DNA of 64,000 nt from Micropterix aruncella (GCA_944548615.1 OX155973.1:7305910-7369909); one strand, 5' to 3'; numbered from the stretch's first letter, positions 13,201 to 28,200 are shown. Made by a program: numbers and translations. The notes: generated by a model from the sequence alone, not told the origin.

Positions 13201-16200
13201 AAAACCTGAAGATAATGACATGGACGACGTTTGGCTTCAACAGGACGGTGCAACTTGCCACACAGCAAACGTAACAATCGAACTTTTGGGCACCGTTTTC
13301 GAAAACCGAATAATCAGCCGAAATTCTGATGTCAATTGGCCGCCTCGGAGCTGTGATTTGAGCCCGTTGGACTATTTTCTGTGTGGAGCCGATAAGCATA
13401 AACGTTACTCTAACCATCCAGAGACAACTGAGGCATAGAAATACGAAATCGAAGTTGCCATTCAAGAAATTGAAACCGGAACAATCCAAAAAGTACTTAA
13501 AAATACTGTCGGGCCAGCCATGGCGTGGCGGTCATTTTAATGAAATTGTGTTTCATTCTTAAATTTCAAGATTTTAAAAAAAATATTCATTAGTTTTTTT
13601 TAATAGCAGATACAAATTTCAAATTTTAAATGGCCCACCCTTTAAAATCTTATTATATTTATCTGTAATAACAATATTTATAGCAGCTTTATCTGCAAAC
13701 TATGAATATTATTTTTTTTAAATACTCGCGCTTCGACGAAGACTTACTAGAAGTTTTCCGTACCCGTGAGGGTACACGGCACGTAAGAGGTTAAAATAGC
13801 CCGTATTCAGTGACAAAGTGTCCGACTGTCTTATAACTATAGGCGTAAAGAGAAAAAGAAGGAATATGATATTCTTACTGGTGTTGAGCAAGGTTCTTTC
13901 TTGCCCTGTCGGTGCAACATCCTCGGCACGACTGGCCTGGTTGCGGCCAAGCGACCTTTGCAGAGCCACTTTAACCGAGGTATATGTTTGGAGTGTTGCC
14001 GGGATGACAAGACATTGGTGGCGTCGCGACCCACGCAGTCCGCTAAAATAGCCATTGTCGATTCGTCGTCACACCTGTTACCAAAATATTTAGTTTTTAT
14101 TCAGAAAGCTTCCAAAAAAACAGCTGGAATCACAATGGCAGCAAATAAGGTTGCAAGAAGGTAGATACTAGGTCAAAATATTACTATTATTATTTATTCT
14201 GGTCAGGCAGCTTAGCTGATGTCCATATAAGATCAATATTGCGGTTGGACATATCAGCAGAGATGTATGTCCAGAATAAATAATAATATTAATAATAATA
14301 AAAATTATATAATCGAGCAGCTTACATAATTATGCCTGTTGTACAATCAATTTTAAGACAGGTAAGACTTTTTTGTTTTTTGCATCCTGAGCGTTTCCGG
14401 GTAGATAGTTAGCGAGGTGCAGAAATCAACAGCACCCGAGTTTATTTGGGCAAATATTTATGATACCATTTCATACTGAGCAAATAAGTCGGGCAGTCAG
14501 TAATGACAGTAATGGTTAATAATGTCGATAGAATTTCCCACATATTTTTCCATTTTAAACGAAGGATTTATTTGTTTATTTATTTATTTGTCTATTATTC
14601 GCTTATTACTAATCAACCTTACAGTAAAACCAAAACGATGATAATGTACTGAAACATAATAAAAATTAAAACAAACTAAAATAACTCATCTCATCAACTT
14701 AAATGCCTCTTTAAATTAAATAAATAAATAAAATTTTGGTTGTCTTACCTAAAATTTTTCACATCGTAAACATATCCATCGATGACTATCCAAGATTCGC
14801 CATCCCTCACTGCATTCTCCACGTCGTTGGGTCGTAGAATTCTGTCGGGACCCTTACTGGTAACGTGTCGCATTTTGCCTCCGGCCCATCCGAGGTCGTC
14901 CATGGCCAGCGACTTGGCGGAGGGCAACACGGCAGCCATTTTGTCCAGCGACGTAGCCAATCGGCAGAGAGCATCCGCAGGCGCGTCGCCTGGAGCATCA
15001 GACCACCATGTCCCATCTCGGTTCTCCGCCAGGCAAAGCCAGACGCAGAGCTCTGGTATTACGGTACCTAAGAAAACAAATAAATTAGGGATATTACTTT
15101 ATTACTTTTTCTTCTGTACACTGGAAGTTTCCAAAAATGGCCCTTCACATAAAGAATTTTTAAAAAAATATATAACAACATTTGCAAATAGAATAAATTT
15201 TTTAACTGTAGAATAAAGTTTGGTTTATTTAACTGTTATTCGTTTTTTTTTTTCTTCGGTTTGTAATGGTTCCGTGCAGCTTGGATGATGTTGGCCAATA
15301 TTTATGACACTCTGACCTTCATAACTCACAGTTCATTTCCTATCCAGTAACCTACTCCTAGTGGACTTGATTCTTTGAGTTAACGAGGTGCAGCTCGATC
15401 ACCATCTACAGAGTCTCCGGCAATCTTCTCTGATTCGGTTTGGACTTTTGCAAATTGCACATGACAGAAAGATTCACACATCGAGCATAATGGCGGCCCA
15501 GACTGCGATAAACAGTGGTGCAACCTTTTTACAGTCTTACAGTACGGGGTACAAAGCGATCGGCTGGCCAATCGCGTAGTAGTGTGGCGGTGGCCACAGG
15601 CAGAAAGGCGAACTGGCCGGGGCCAGGGGGCGACTATACAAGGGTCATTTGAAAGGTTTCCGGCCTCATCGACTGTAGAAAAAAAAAAAAATTGCCATCC
15701 GATAGATGGCCTTGACATATAATATATCAACTGTTAAAAAAATCAAGCCATTCTGATCATTATTTTGTCTATGGTACTCTTCCAAAGTTGTCAATTGACT
15801 TTGTCCGTCAATAATGGTGGTGAACGGTTTCCTGCAGCTAGGGCCACAAGATCCATTTCGTTCTCGGATCGGCTCCTCACGATTCAGTTCCTATTCAGAA
15901 GCCTCCTCGAGTGGAAGGCTACCCCGGGTAAGACTCCCGTGTCTCAGGCCTCAGAGCTGGTGGACCGGTTTCACCCGACGGGATTGCATCCCGGCGCCAC
16001 TGGATGGTTTGCGCACCGGTCGGCGAAGCCAATCGGTTGTGCATTCTGACTAATTGCTGAAGGGGTCTGGAGGCTATGGAAATACACTGTTTCCTTAGCA
16101 GCGGGGGTGGATGTTGACCTGTTGTCATGCCACTCTTGAAATAACCTTGGGCCACTCGATCCCGTGTGGCACTACGGCCAAAGAACGCCCAGGTCTGCGA

Positions 16201-19200
16201 TAAATTCTAACTGAATTACCTCTGTAATACAACAAGTAGAGGGCGCGTAAGCGACTTCGGACCCGTAACCAGTCGGGAGGACGGAGGTATCCTGAAGGTT
16301 AATTCCAGATAAAGATATCCTGCCGAAACTGGTAGTTAGGGGGTGAGGCTGCCCACTGTTTACCTTTCCCGGTGCCTCGCCGTATGGCGCCGGTCTCTAA
16401 CGGGTTGCTGGTGAACTAGACAGTAGATTGTCTTGTCCCCAAGTCAAGCGGGCTAACGGGCCCATGATGAGGTGGCCACGATGACCCATGTGTTCAGGGT
16501 CGGTCATACTCACAGGTCAACACCCATCCGACGGCCTCCCCGCATGGGGTGCGAATCCTGGGTAGGACACTGGGTCAACCAGTCTCCCCTGGGAATCAAA
16601 CCTCTGGCGCTCCTGGACGGTCTGCGCACCGAGCGGCGCAAGCCAATCGATTGTGCTCTCCGACTAACAGTCGGGGGAGTCTGGGAACTGTATTGTTTCC
16701 TATAGAGCGGGGGTGGTTGCCTACCTTACGGCGACTGCTCTTGAAATGACCATTGGCCATCCGATCCCGGTTCAGAGTCGGGCAAAGGACGCCTTGGTCC
16801 GCGATAGATTCGGTTCACTCCGTTTCACCGCTTCGTAAGGGAGAGGACCGCGCAAGCGACCTCGAACTCGGAACCAATCGAGAGACCGGAGAAATCTGGT
16901 CACAATTGGAAGTGAGGGCGCGAGTATCTCGAGCCCGCCGGGTTTATTCCTGGCTAACTCGCGGTAAGGCGTTGGACTCTCACGGGTTGTGACGTAGCTG
17001 GACGTAGAATTGTACTGTCCAAAGTCTTCTACGTTCACTGCAGGGCGACAGAACGACTAATCGTTAAAACGTCCTGTGGTGACGGGCTCGCCCGTTGTAG
17101 TCGACACCGCAAGATGTCCCCAAGTCTTCTACGCTCATCCTACGGCTGAAAGAACGATCCATATTGTTATACCAGGCTGGGGTGACGGATTCGCCGTTGT
17201 AGTCGACACCGCCCTACTGTCCGTCAAAAATAGAGAATATAGAGTATCGCGCAGGGATAAAATTCCTTCATTTGAAAGGGAAAAAAACTCAAAATAAAAG
17301 ATGAGTTAGAATTTGTATATGGTGAAGCCTCCCTTTCATTGACAGCGGTCAAACATTGGGTGGCCGAGTACAAACGTGGTCGTACGATCATTTTAGACAA
17401 GGAACGTTTTCCGGGCGCTGAAAAACTGCTACAACTGACAAAATGTTCAATTTAGTTAGAATATCAAACTGTGATTCAAATGAATATTTTTCAGGTTCAG
17501 ACAAACAATTTTTTTCTGACGATTTAAAAGGATGGAAGAAACTTTGGATCAAATCTATCGAGTTGCAAGAAGATTACGTCGAGAAATAAATTTTGTTTTG
17601 CTTCTAAATAGGTGTTTTTCTTAAAAAGGCTGGAAACTTTTCAAACGACCCTCGTACTATATAAATTACTCATTACTATACTGTGGCCAAAAATCATATC
17701 ACAAGACCGAGCGATAGATAGAGGAAATCCTGGAGTAAAAAGTCAGTCTACGTTAGTTAGTTAGTTAGTTAGTTATACTGGGCGTTCCTCCGCAAGTCGA
17801 CATCCAGTGTGCCTATTTTGCGTGTAACGGGGGTAGCGCTATTCTACCCACCCCAGCTCCTCGACGAAAGCCAGCAGGGCTTTCAGGTTTCCTGCCGCCT
17901 CGCGCAGGGTGCCTGGGGTCCCAAGGTGTTTTGTCCTGTATACGATATCAAGTCAGTCTACGACAACCGCATGACTACAGGAGGATGCCCCGGAAGCGTT
18001 AACTATGGGTAATAGCCCATAACCCAACCTGATAATTAAAGCATTTTTTTCTGATACAAACCTACAATATCCTCGCAGAGGGCAGTACATATAGGTTGTA
18101 AAGTATCCTCAAAGGCGTGGAGCAGTTCCATGGTGGCTTTCCGAAGAGTAGTGCAGGCACTATCGGAGATAAAGTGGAGATATCGGCTTATGAGGGAAGC
18201 TGCAGCACGCTTCATATCATCGTTGGATAGCTTGGACCTCGGAGACAATAACTCGGCAAACAGAAGCCTGTAAAAAGAAATTCAATACTTTTGGACCTTC
18301 TGAATTCACCCATCCTACAATCGAATCTAAAAAAACTTTCGTAAATGTTGATTAAACACTTAATGGAACTGCAATTAAAACCTCAATTCATTTAAAACAT
18401 ATTAGTAAAATTCCATCCGCACTAAAAAATCCATTCCTTATTCATTGTCCAATTACAAATGTCATTTGGTCAACAACAACAAGATAAAATACATATCTAT
18501 CTAATATAAATAAAAAACATTACGGAAAGAAATTGTCCTGCCCCTTTATTTATTATTTTTATTTATTTATTTATTTAATTTAAAAACGCATTTACAATAA
18601 ATATGCATTCCTAATATTCATATCAATATTCAATAAGTATTAAAAATTATTAAAATAAAAATAACAATTGAACACAGCCGATTTGAGCATTAGCATATAA
18701 GTACTACTGCTGCCCAACTAAGTGCTCGGACTTGTTCCAGGGCAGCGAGCTCTCTAGATTTGTATTCACATATATTCGGCGTTTTAAAAAAAAAGAAGAG
18801 AAAAAAATATACAAATATACATTACCGTCACCATTACAAATTAAAACAAATAAACAAAACTGGAAATATTAAAAATAGAAAACAGAAAATAAATAATCGT
18901 GTTAAATAAAATAAAATGAAAAAAAATACAATATTAAACGATAATAACCAAAATTAATAAATAAGTAATAGTAATAAAAAAGCCAATGAAAATAATAATA
19001 ATAAGAATTGTCAAGGATAAAATTTAATGATCGGAAATGTCTGGGTATATTAATTAATGGATATTTTACCAGGTGTCATGTTTCAACCAGGAGTCAATTT
19101 TGGCTTTAAAATAAGACTTAAGTATATACATTTTTAAAACAGTATATACTTTGGTCTGCACTCGAGGGACGTTGAAATATTTAGCTCAAGATTGCCGCGT

Positions 19201-22200
19201 GCAGATTCTTTGCTGAGTTCTTATTGCGGTCTCTAAATTAGTTTGATACTCACAGAGCGCCGCTTTCATGTAGAGTTGTGGTACGTCTAGCACATTATAT
19301 TCTATGTAGAGATCATCTGACGAGTATCTCCAAGGCTTTCTCTTTATAATTTTCAGTACTAGTTTCTGAGCTCTGATCGAGGGCTCTATGATAATTTTCG
19401 CTGCACATCCCCACCCTATAGGTTAGGATGGATTGGCACAGGGCATGGTATACTATCTGAAGTGTCCAGGATGTTGTTACAAAAAACATATCCTCAACGT
19501 CATCAGACATATTATGTAAATTAAATAAAAAATGTTGCATCGTACCACATTGGCGGCGTGCAGAAATTAAAAAAATAGAAGTATTTCCAATTTAAATTCG
19601 GCACTGTTAACATAAACTATCAAGTAGGGTCTGAGTAATGAATACCTCAACGATTATCTTACAGTGAAAATGTTGTAATGTTTAACCCCTTCCTAGATGG
19701 GCAAAAATGCCAATCGGTGGTTGCGGTGGTTAACAAACTGCGCAGCCATTTTGGCCGGCCTCTATATATATTATATAAATATATATATTTTTTTTAAGAA
19801 TTCGTTTAAAGGATGACACTTTGATGAAAAAATAAAAATAATAAAAGCCACTTACATAGCTGGAAGGTTTTCCCGGACTGGATTGGGAAATGCTTATTTT
19901 AAATGAGATGTATGCCTGGATGAGCACCACTTTCGACAGTGCAATGTAGGTTTAATGGGATCCCTTTATCGCTAGCGAACGATCGCCCTTCATCCACATC
20001 TCAAAAACAAAGCGTATCCTTTAGCAAACCAAAATAAAATGTCTTTATTAAAGACAAATTAAAGCAAAAACAATGAAAAAAATCACAATGAATCGTCTCT
20101 TAAATGCGGATTGACATACCGAAAATTCGATTTGAAATTCGAATATATCCACTCTTTAAAAGGACGATATACCATTGCTGGGCTCGCTATCAGCCAGCCA
20201 TTAAATGAAAATAAAAATAAAATACTTCATTTGCTCTTTGCCATGAAATAAGATATAAATCGTAATTTCTAGTCGAGAAGTTTATACTTAAGGCTATATG
20301 ATATTTACAAGAGTTCAAAACATACGATAAAATTGTATAATATTGTTAATATTTGATTGGTTTTTTGTAAAATTTCTTTTTTTAAAGAATTCGTTTAAAG
20401 GATGACACTTTGATGAAAAAATAAAAATAATTAAAGCCACTTACATAGCTGGAAGGTTCTCCCGGACTGGATTGGGAAATGCTTATTTTAAATGAGATGT
20501 ATGCCTGGATGAGCACCACTTTCAACACCACTTTCATATAAATATATGATATACATGACTAACAACATTTTAAGTAACAAGACATAATTTATAAAAAAAT
20601 ATATTGTTAGTGGGCCCGATTACGTTTCTTTGTAAACTAAAACTAAAATTAGGCCAAGCGAACGAGACAGAGCAATACGTTAGAGCGGAATATAAAACGA
20701 ACAATCGTCGATAAATACTACCTGTCGAATTTATACTCGTCCGAATAAATTCGAGCATATTTCGTGCGGTGTAAGATTTGACCTTGGTGGGCAGTTTTAA
20801 TGCGAAAAAATGACAAGCGGTCATCTCACATGCCGCTCTAGCGTATTGCCCTGTCTCGTTCACATGGACTAATTTCCGATTTTAGTTCACGAAGAAACGC
20901 AATCGAGCCCAGTATTTATATACAAAATTGATCAAAAATGTGTGGCCTCGTTTTTGCGCGCGAAAGCTGACTTTTGAAAGGTTAAGGCACCTTTCCCTGG
21001 GATATTATTACTTTAATTATATTTATTACTTTGAATACATTCTGAACTATTCTTGACATTTTTTTAAATAATAATTATAATTTTGTAAGTATATTTGGAC
21101 TATTATTGATGATTTTAAAAACTTTAATATATTATAAATAGTTTAAATATAGTATAGTATATAGTATATTATATAGTATAGTATCAATAGATAGTATTAA
21201 TTCCAAAAACATCTTTAATACGCAACCTCGGACTTTATTTAGATACGAAGCTTACATACAACGACCACATAGATCACATAGTTCTTAAGGCCAAGAAAAT
21301 GTTAGGATATTTGTTTAGAGTATGCAGACCGTTCAGTGACACCCTCGCCTTAAAAATGCTGTATTACGCATATGTCAGAAGTGTCTTAGACTTCGGATCC
21401 ACTATATGGTCACCGATGTATGCTGCATCTGTCAACAAGGTTGAGGGCGTCCAAAAGCGTTTCTTGCATTACCTAAATTGGCGCGAGCACACGAACTTCG
21501 AGACATATGAGGAACGAGAGGATTACTTTAAGGTTGCACTGCTCTATAATAGACGGACCATAACCGACATGTCATTCCTATATGACATCCTTCATGGTTT
21601 AACCCTTCAGGCCTCGGCCCCTCAGCCGATTGACAAGTTGCTGTCCCAAAAATTTTTAGTAAAAATTAGTAAAAAAAATGAATTTCGACACTATCTCACC
21701 AAAACATTAATTACTGCCAAACCACTGTACCCATAATTAAAATGAAACATATTAACATAATAAAACATAATAAAATCAAACAAATTAAATTAAAATTAAA
21801 ACGGGGCCGTCACGCTGAATCGTGTTGTGGCCGATATCGCCAATCGGGGCTTGAGGGGTTAATAGACTGTCCAGCTTTAACTGAGCGAATTTCCTTGAGA
21901 GTGCCCCCCAGAAGTACCCGAGTTTCTCGTTTGTTTCACGTGCCCAGATGCAATACAAGCCACTTCAGCAACTCTACTATGATACGGTTACTCACCTCTT
22001 TTAATAACAGGTTTAATAACCTTGACATTTTTTCTCTGGACAGGAAGCCTTTTCTTCACGCAGTCGAAGAAAAGCTCAGGAACGATAATTAATTTAAATA
22101 TTTATAAAATACGCACTACTTATTACTTTATTATATACAATGTATTTATGTGTGTATGTATGTCTATATGTATATACATATATATATATATATATGTCAA

Positions 22201-25200
22201 TAGTATACGTATGTATGGCCATTTATGAATGTATATTACACATAATGTTATAACAATCCCTTCCTTTCATTACCATTCCCCTATTGTACTTATACATTAA
22301 ATTTAGAAATGCTTCTTTTTCCTTTTTTCTTAAAAAAAAGGTTATAAAATTTTTATCTTTTAAATAGGTGCTTTATATTATTTGCTAATTTAAAATGTAT
22401 TAATGGCTATATTAATGTTAATTTATAAAATGTTTTTTTTTATATAATGAATATGCTGTATACATTTAGCTAATAAAAAATAAAATATATAGTATGTATG
22501 TAGTATAGTATCAATAGTTAACTAATATTTTTTATGACATTTTGTTTTATGTGTAGGTAATTAGGATAATTGTATTATAATTACTTACAACAATTTTTGA
22601 TAGATTTCTTAAAATGATAATAATCAAAATAAATTGTCTCCATTTAGAACACGCGGCAGCCTAGTTAGGTTTCGACTATTGTAAATTATAGCTATTGTAA
22701 ATTTGAAAATAAATTAATTAATTTAAATTTTTGAATATGTATCCGGTGCCTTAACTTGCACAGCTATGAGCCAATAATTGTCTTTTAGTCAATCATTCAA
22801 CTTGAGAAATTTACCTTTGGAAGGTGATGAGCAAATCACAGTTGAGGTTTGACACCCCTGAAGAGTCGATAAGCTCCTGGCTGTCATGACTGCGGCTATT
22901 GGTGGCCTCTTCTGACTTCTTGGTCTCCTGTTCTATGTTGGATATCCTCCACTGGGTCGTAGCGCTAGTGTTGTAGATGAGCTGCTTCATCTAATTAAAT
23001 AAGTCAAGTAATAATTTCTAAATTCGGAATTTATAGTGACAGACAGCAGCATTAATTTTGAATTTTCCCTCATAAAATCGTAATATAAAATGAGATACGT
23101 AAGGAGTCTCCCTGAAGATTGTGACCATTTCGACTGTCTAGTCTGCGATCATTAACAATCGGGCATCTCTGGAAACGGCTAGTCTAAACTCACCGGTCAA
23201 TCCTGCCACTGAACCAAACGATACTGTGACAAGATGCCGAGCTAATCTCGTCTGCTAGCAAATCCAACAAGCGACCGTGAACTGCAGCAGGATGAAAACG
23301 CAGCTGTCAACTCCTATCACACAACAGGACCTACGAGAGGGAAGGCCATCCAGGATGCGTATTTTTGGAGACAAGAACTAACCTGGTTTCGGCCATGTTA
23401 ATGAACAAACTAAGTCAAGTAATAATGCGCCACAGAGAGCACTCACATAGACGCATGCACAACCACGCCTAACTAACAGGTAGGACATGAACACCCAGAG
23501 ACTACAGACTGCATATACGACTAGCTTCTGAGCTCAGCCATGAAACACACCACAGGGCTCCATTATATGTCCATTACTATTACTGATATTTATCACTAAT
23601 CTCCTAAATGAAATTCCTTAAAGTGCACAAAAAATGTTATATGCTGATGATAAGCGTCTAATCTTCGAGGACAGTACGACCGTGAAGTTCAATTGAAATA
23701 TAGACGGGAGCTTCACTATTACCAAAAAAATGGTCTGATTTAAGTAAACTGACACTAAATTCTTCTAAAGAGATTCAAATTCTTCTTCTTCTTCTTCATC
23801 AGCGCGCATTCGCCCGCCGTTGGGCATACGCCTCTCCAATCATTCTCCATCCGGATCGGTTGTTTCCCTTATCCAGACTGGTCCAGCTGTCTCCTTAATG
23901 TGATCGGGCCATCGGACCGGTGGTCTGCCAACACTTCTTCTGCCTAGCCGGGGTCTCCACTCCAAAACGCGCTTGCTCCACCGTTCGTCGTGTCGTCGGG
24001 CCACGTGGCCGGCCCGAGCCCATTTCAGCTTGGCCACTCTTTGACCCACGTCGACCACCTTCGTGCGCTGTCTGATGAGCTCGTTTCGGCCTCGATCGCG
24101 CAACGATATGCCGAGCATGATTCGCTCCATGTTACGCTGCACCACCTTAAGCTCGTGGATCATCCCAGCAGTCAGTGTCCATGTCTCACAAGCATACGTC
24201 ATAGCCGGTAACACGCACTGATTAAACACCTTTGTCTTGAGCGATTGGGGAATTCTGGACTTCAGCACGAAGCTCAGCTTCCCGAAGGAATTCAAATTCA
24301 AATTAATTACTCAATAATATTCTCATTAATTTCTCCTATACAAGAACCGCAGCTGCTTTATGGTATTGGTAAAACTTTCGATACCAAAGTATCATCAAAA
24401 GCAGTATCGAGAAAAAAAACGTTTATACCTATATAATTTAAATGAGTTGACTCTAATTTTAATTATACCATTTGTTTTCTGTGCTTTACTTATAACTGTT
24501 TAACCCTTGGAGTAAATGGGTATTTTCATGGATGCATCTGTCTCTTTTGCAGGATTTTCGGCGACATCGACCTTAAAGTACTATAACTACGAAACTACTA
24601 CACCAATCATAAAAAGAACAACTGCACAATGATTGCATTGAAATTTCGAATATAGAATATTGAAATATCATTTTGTAAAACAATTAGATAATTATGAATA
24701 AATATGAGAACGTCAAAGAAGTGAAAAAAACGCGCCACCAGATTTGGTCGACTCGTACTCAACGGATAATTGTTTCGCGACCAGATTTGGTTGACTCATA
24801 CTCAACGGGTTAACTTTTATTTTTAGATTATTTTAATGTTGTATATCATTTTCTGTTATAATTTTGATGTCACTGAATTTTGATTTTGAAGACCGATGAT
24901 TATTATTTATTATATTATTCCTTTTTCTTCTTCTTCCCAGACCCTGCTCTCGCATTTACTTGGGGCTAGCTTTCCTTGTCCTTCTCCTCCTCTTGTGCTA
25001 TGTAGGCGTCGAGTTGAGCTTCTCTTAGGTTACGATATTTAGTACTTCTCAGTCATAGTATTTGTGCTCATTTTCATATTGTGTAATTTCATGGACAAGG
25101 TATAAAAAGTGGCTACGGTGTTTTATGGCCGGTTGCCACCTGACGCCAAGACACTAATCCATTTTAGCCCTTGGAGTAAATGGGTATTTTCATGGATGCA

Positions 25201-28200
25201 TCTGTGTCTTTTGCAGGATTTTCGGCGACATCGACTTAAAGTACTATAACTACGAAACTACTACACCAATCATAAAAAGAACAACTGCACAATGATTGCA
25301 TTGAAATTTCGAATATAGAATATTGAAATATCATTTTGTAAAACAATGAGATAATTATGAATAAATATGAGAACGTCAAAGAAGTGAAAAAAACGCGCCA
25401 CCAGATTTGGTCGACTCGTACTCAACGGATAATTGTTTCGCGACCAGATTTGGTTGACTCATACTCAACGGGTTAAAGTACTGTAACTACGAAACTACTA
25501 CACCAGTCATAAAAAGAACAACTGCACAATGATTGCATTGAAATTTCGAATATAGAATATTGAAATATCATTTTGTAAAACAATGAGATAATTATGAATA
25601 AATATGAGAACGTCAAAGAAGTGAAAAAAACGCGCCACCAGATTTGGTCGACTCGTACTCAACGGATAATTGTTTCGCGACCAGATTTGGTTGACTCATA
25701 CTCAACGGGTTAACTTTTATTTTTAGATTATTTTAATGTTGTATATCATTTTCTGTTATAATTTTGATGTCACTGAATTTTGATTTTGAAGACCGATGTT
25801 TATTATTTATTATATTATTCCTTTTTCTTCTTCTTCCCAGACCCTGCTCTCGCATTTACTTGGGGCTGGCTTTCCTTGTCCTTCTCCTCCTCTTGTGCTA
25901 TGTAGGCGTCGAGTTGAGCTTCTCTTAGGTTACGATATTTAGTACTTCTCAGTCATAGTATTTGTGCTCATTTTCATATTGTGTAATTTCATGGACAAGG
26001 TATAAAAAGTGGCTACGGTGTTTTATGGCCGGTTGCCACCTGACGCCAAGACACTAATCCATTTTAGCCCTTGGAGTAAATGGGTATTTTCATGGATGCA
26101 TCTGTGTCTTTTGCAGGATTTTCGGCGACATCGACTTAAAGTACTATAACTACGAAACTACTACACCAATCATAAAAAGAACAACTGCACAATGATTGCA
26201 TTGAAATTTCGAATATAGAATATTGAAATATCATTTTGTAAAACAATTAGATAATTATGAATAAATATGAGAACGTCAAAGAAGTGAAAAAAACGCGCCA
26301 CCAGATTTGGTCGACTCGTACTCAACGGATAATTGTTTCGCGACCAGATTTGGTTGACTCATACTCAACGGGTTAACTTTTATTTTTAGATTATTTTAAT
26401 GTTGTATATCATTTTCTGTTATAATTTTGATGTCACTGAATTTTGATTTTGAAGACCGATGTTTATTATTTATTATATTATTCCTTTTTCTTCTTCTTCC
26501 CAGACCCTGCTCTCGCATTTACTTGCGGCTGGCTTTCCTTGTCCTTCTCCTCCTCTTGTGCTATGTAGGCGTCGAGTTGAGCTTCTCTTAGGTTACGATA
26601 TTTAGTATTTCTCAGTCATAGTATTTGTGCTCATTTTCATATTGTGTAATTTCATGGACAAGGTATAAAAAGTGGCTACGGTGTTTTATGGCCGGTTGCC
26701 ACCTGACGCCAAGACACTAATCCATTTTAAAGCTATGAGCGCTGCCGTTGAACCCCTAGGGTTTCTTCCGCCACCGATTCTATTGCACCGCCGTGCCTGA
26801 CAGTACAGCTCCAACATGACCTAGACACCCCAATATGTGGGGTTAGCTCTCTGTTGGGGGGAGGGGATGGGTGCCCCTTCCGCCTGTTATTATTATTCCT
26901 TATTGTGATTACATATTTTGTAGTTGAATTTTGACCTGTATATTTCTAATCTGTGTATATGCTGATGGGTAGACATAATTTAAATTTTATCTGATTATAT
27001 TATCTTTTTCATTAGGTTTAAATAGGTTTAACCCCTCCTCTCGCGAAGTAAAAATTCAGCTATTACTTTTGCCCGCGACATTTTCGCGCGTAAAATCGAC
27101 GCGAGTCGACGACCTTGATACAAACGACCATAACTTGTAAACCACTATACGGATCATAAAAAAATTACTGTAAAATGATCGCATTGAAATTTGACATATA
27201 AAAAATTATAACCTGGAAATTGGGGGAGGCGGCCGTTGGTCCCGCAAAGGATGTTAGGGAGTTACCGGGTTAAATATATATTTTTTTTAATTTTAATACT
27301 GTGACGAGTATTTTTATCTTTTATATTATAGTTTTTTTTGGTAGTTTGTGAGTTATAGGTATTCTAGAAATGATTTTTCACCTTTTTACTATAAGTAGGC
27401 TTTTTACCTTGAGTAGGCTACATTCATAATGTGTTTTTATTCTTTTTTGTTCCTTTTTTTTAACAGATTACGTCCACTAACTTTATTTTCTCAGTTTAAT
27501 TGACTTTCATGAGATTTAACTTATAATTCGAATGTAAATGTTTCAGAATGTTAATATATTATTTAAATATTTTTTTGGTTATAAAGTTTTTCTATTTCCT
27601 AAGTCCATATGTCGAAATGCTAAAATAAATTGATTTGATCACTATCTTTGTATTATAACATACAAAGACTGCACATCTTTCGTATATCTAATGACTCAAA
27701 AACCGCTAAGCAGATTTTAGTTCGCTTCTTTAGATACTTAACTTGGTTATTCACAAGGTTCTTGGGCAAGTATTCCGTGACTCGCTTGTAGGTGAAAGCT
27801 TGATCCCAATTCGTAATTTGTCTCTCTCACACTCAGCACTAAAACAAAAGCTACTCTACAAACAAACGAGTTGGTTTAAAGTGCGCCCTTCACAATTACA
27901 CCTCATAGCTAAACGACAGAAAGAGATGTTTCGGTATCATTATTATTACATCTATTGCCAATCCTTATACATTAGAAGAATCCTGGGTTATTTCCATCAA
28001 TTTTAAGTGATGCTAGATCAAAAACGGCTGACTTCTTTTCAAGATATCCAACAAAATATCAAATTTAGATATATGAAAATCTTTTCTAGCCAAGAGTAAA
28101 GCTCATGAGGAATAACTAGGGGTAGAAACTTGACATCAGACAATCAGAACACTTACAAGATGCATTAAGGGAATTGAAGAATTCCATTCATTATCAGTTG

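Noticed and set aside
15380..15730. 116-residue minus-strand frame upstream of HERC2 exon T
   Set aside because: No family motif, overlaps the mariner left end, and the exon S-T junction is already in phase without it.
27743..28006. 87-residue plus-strand frame
   Set aside because: No motif, AT-rich codon use matching the intron, and next to decayed repeat sequence.
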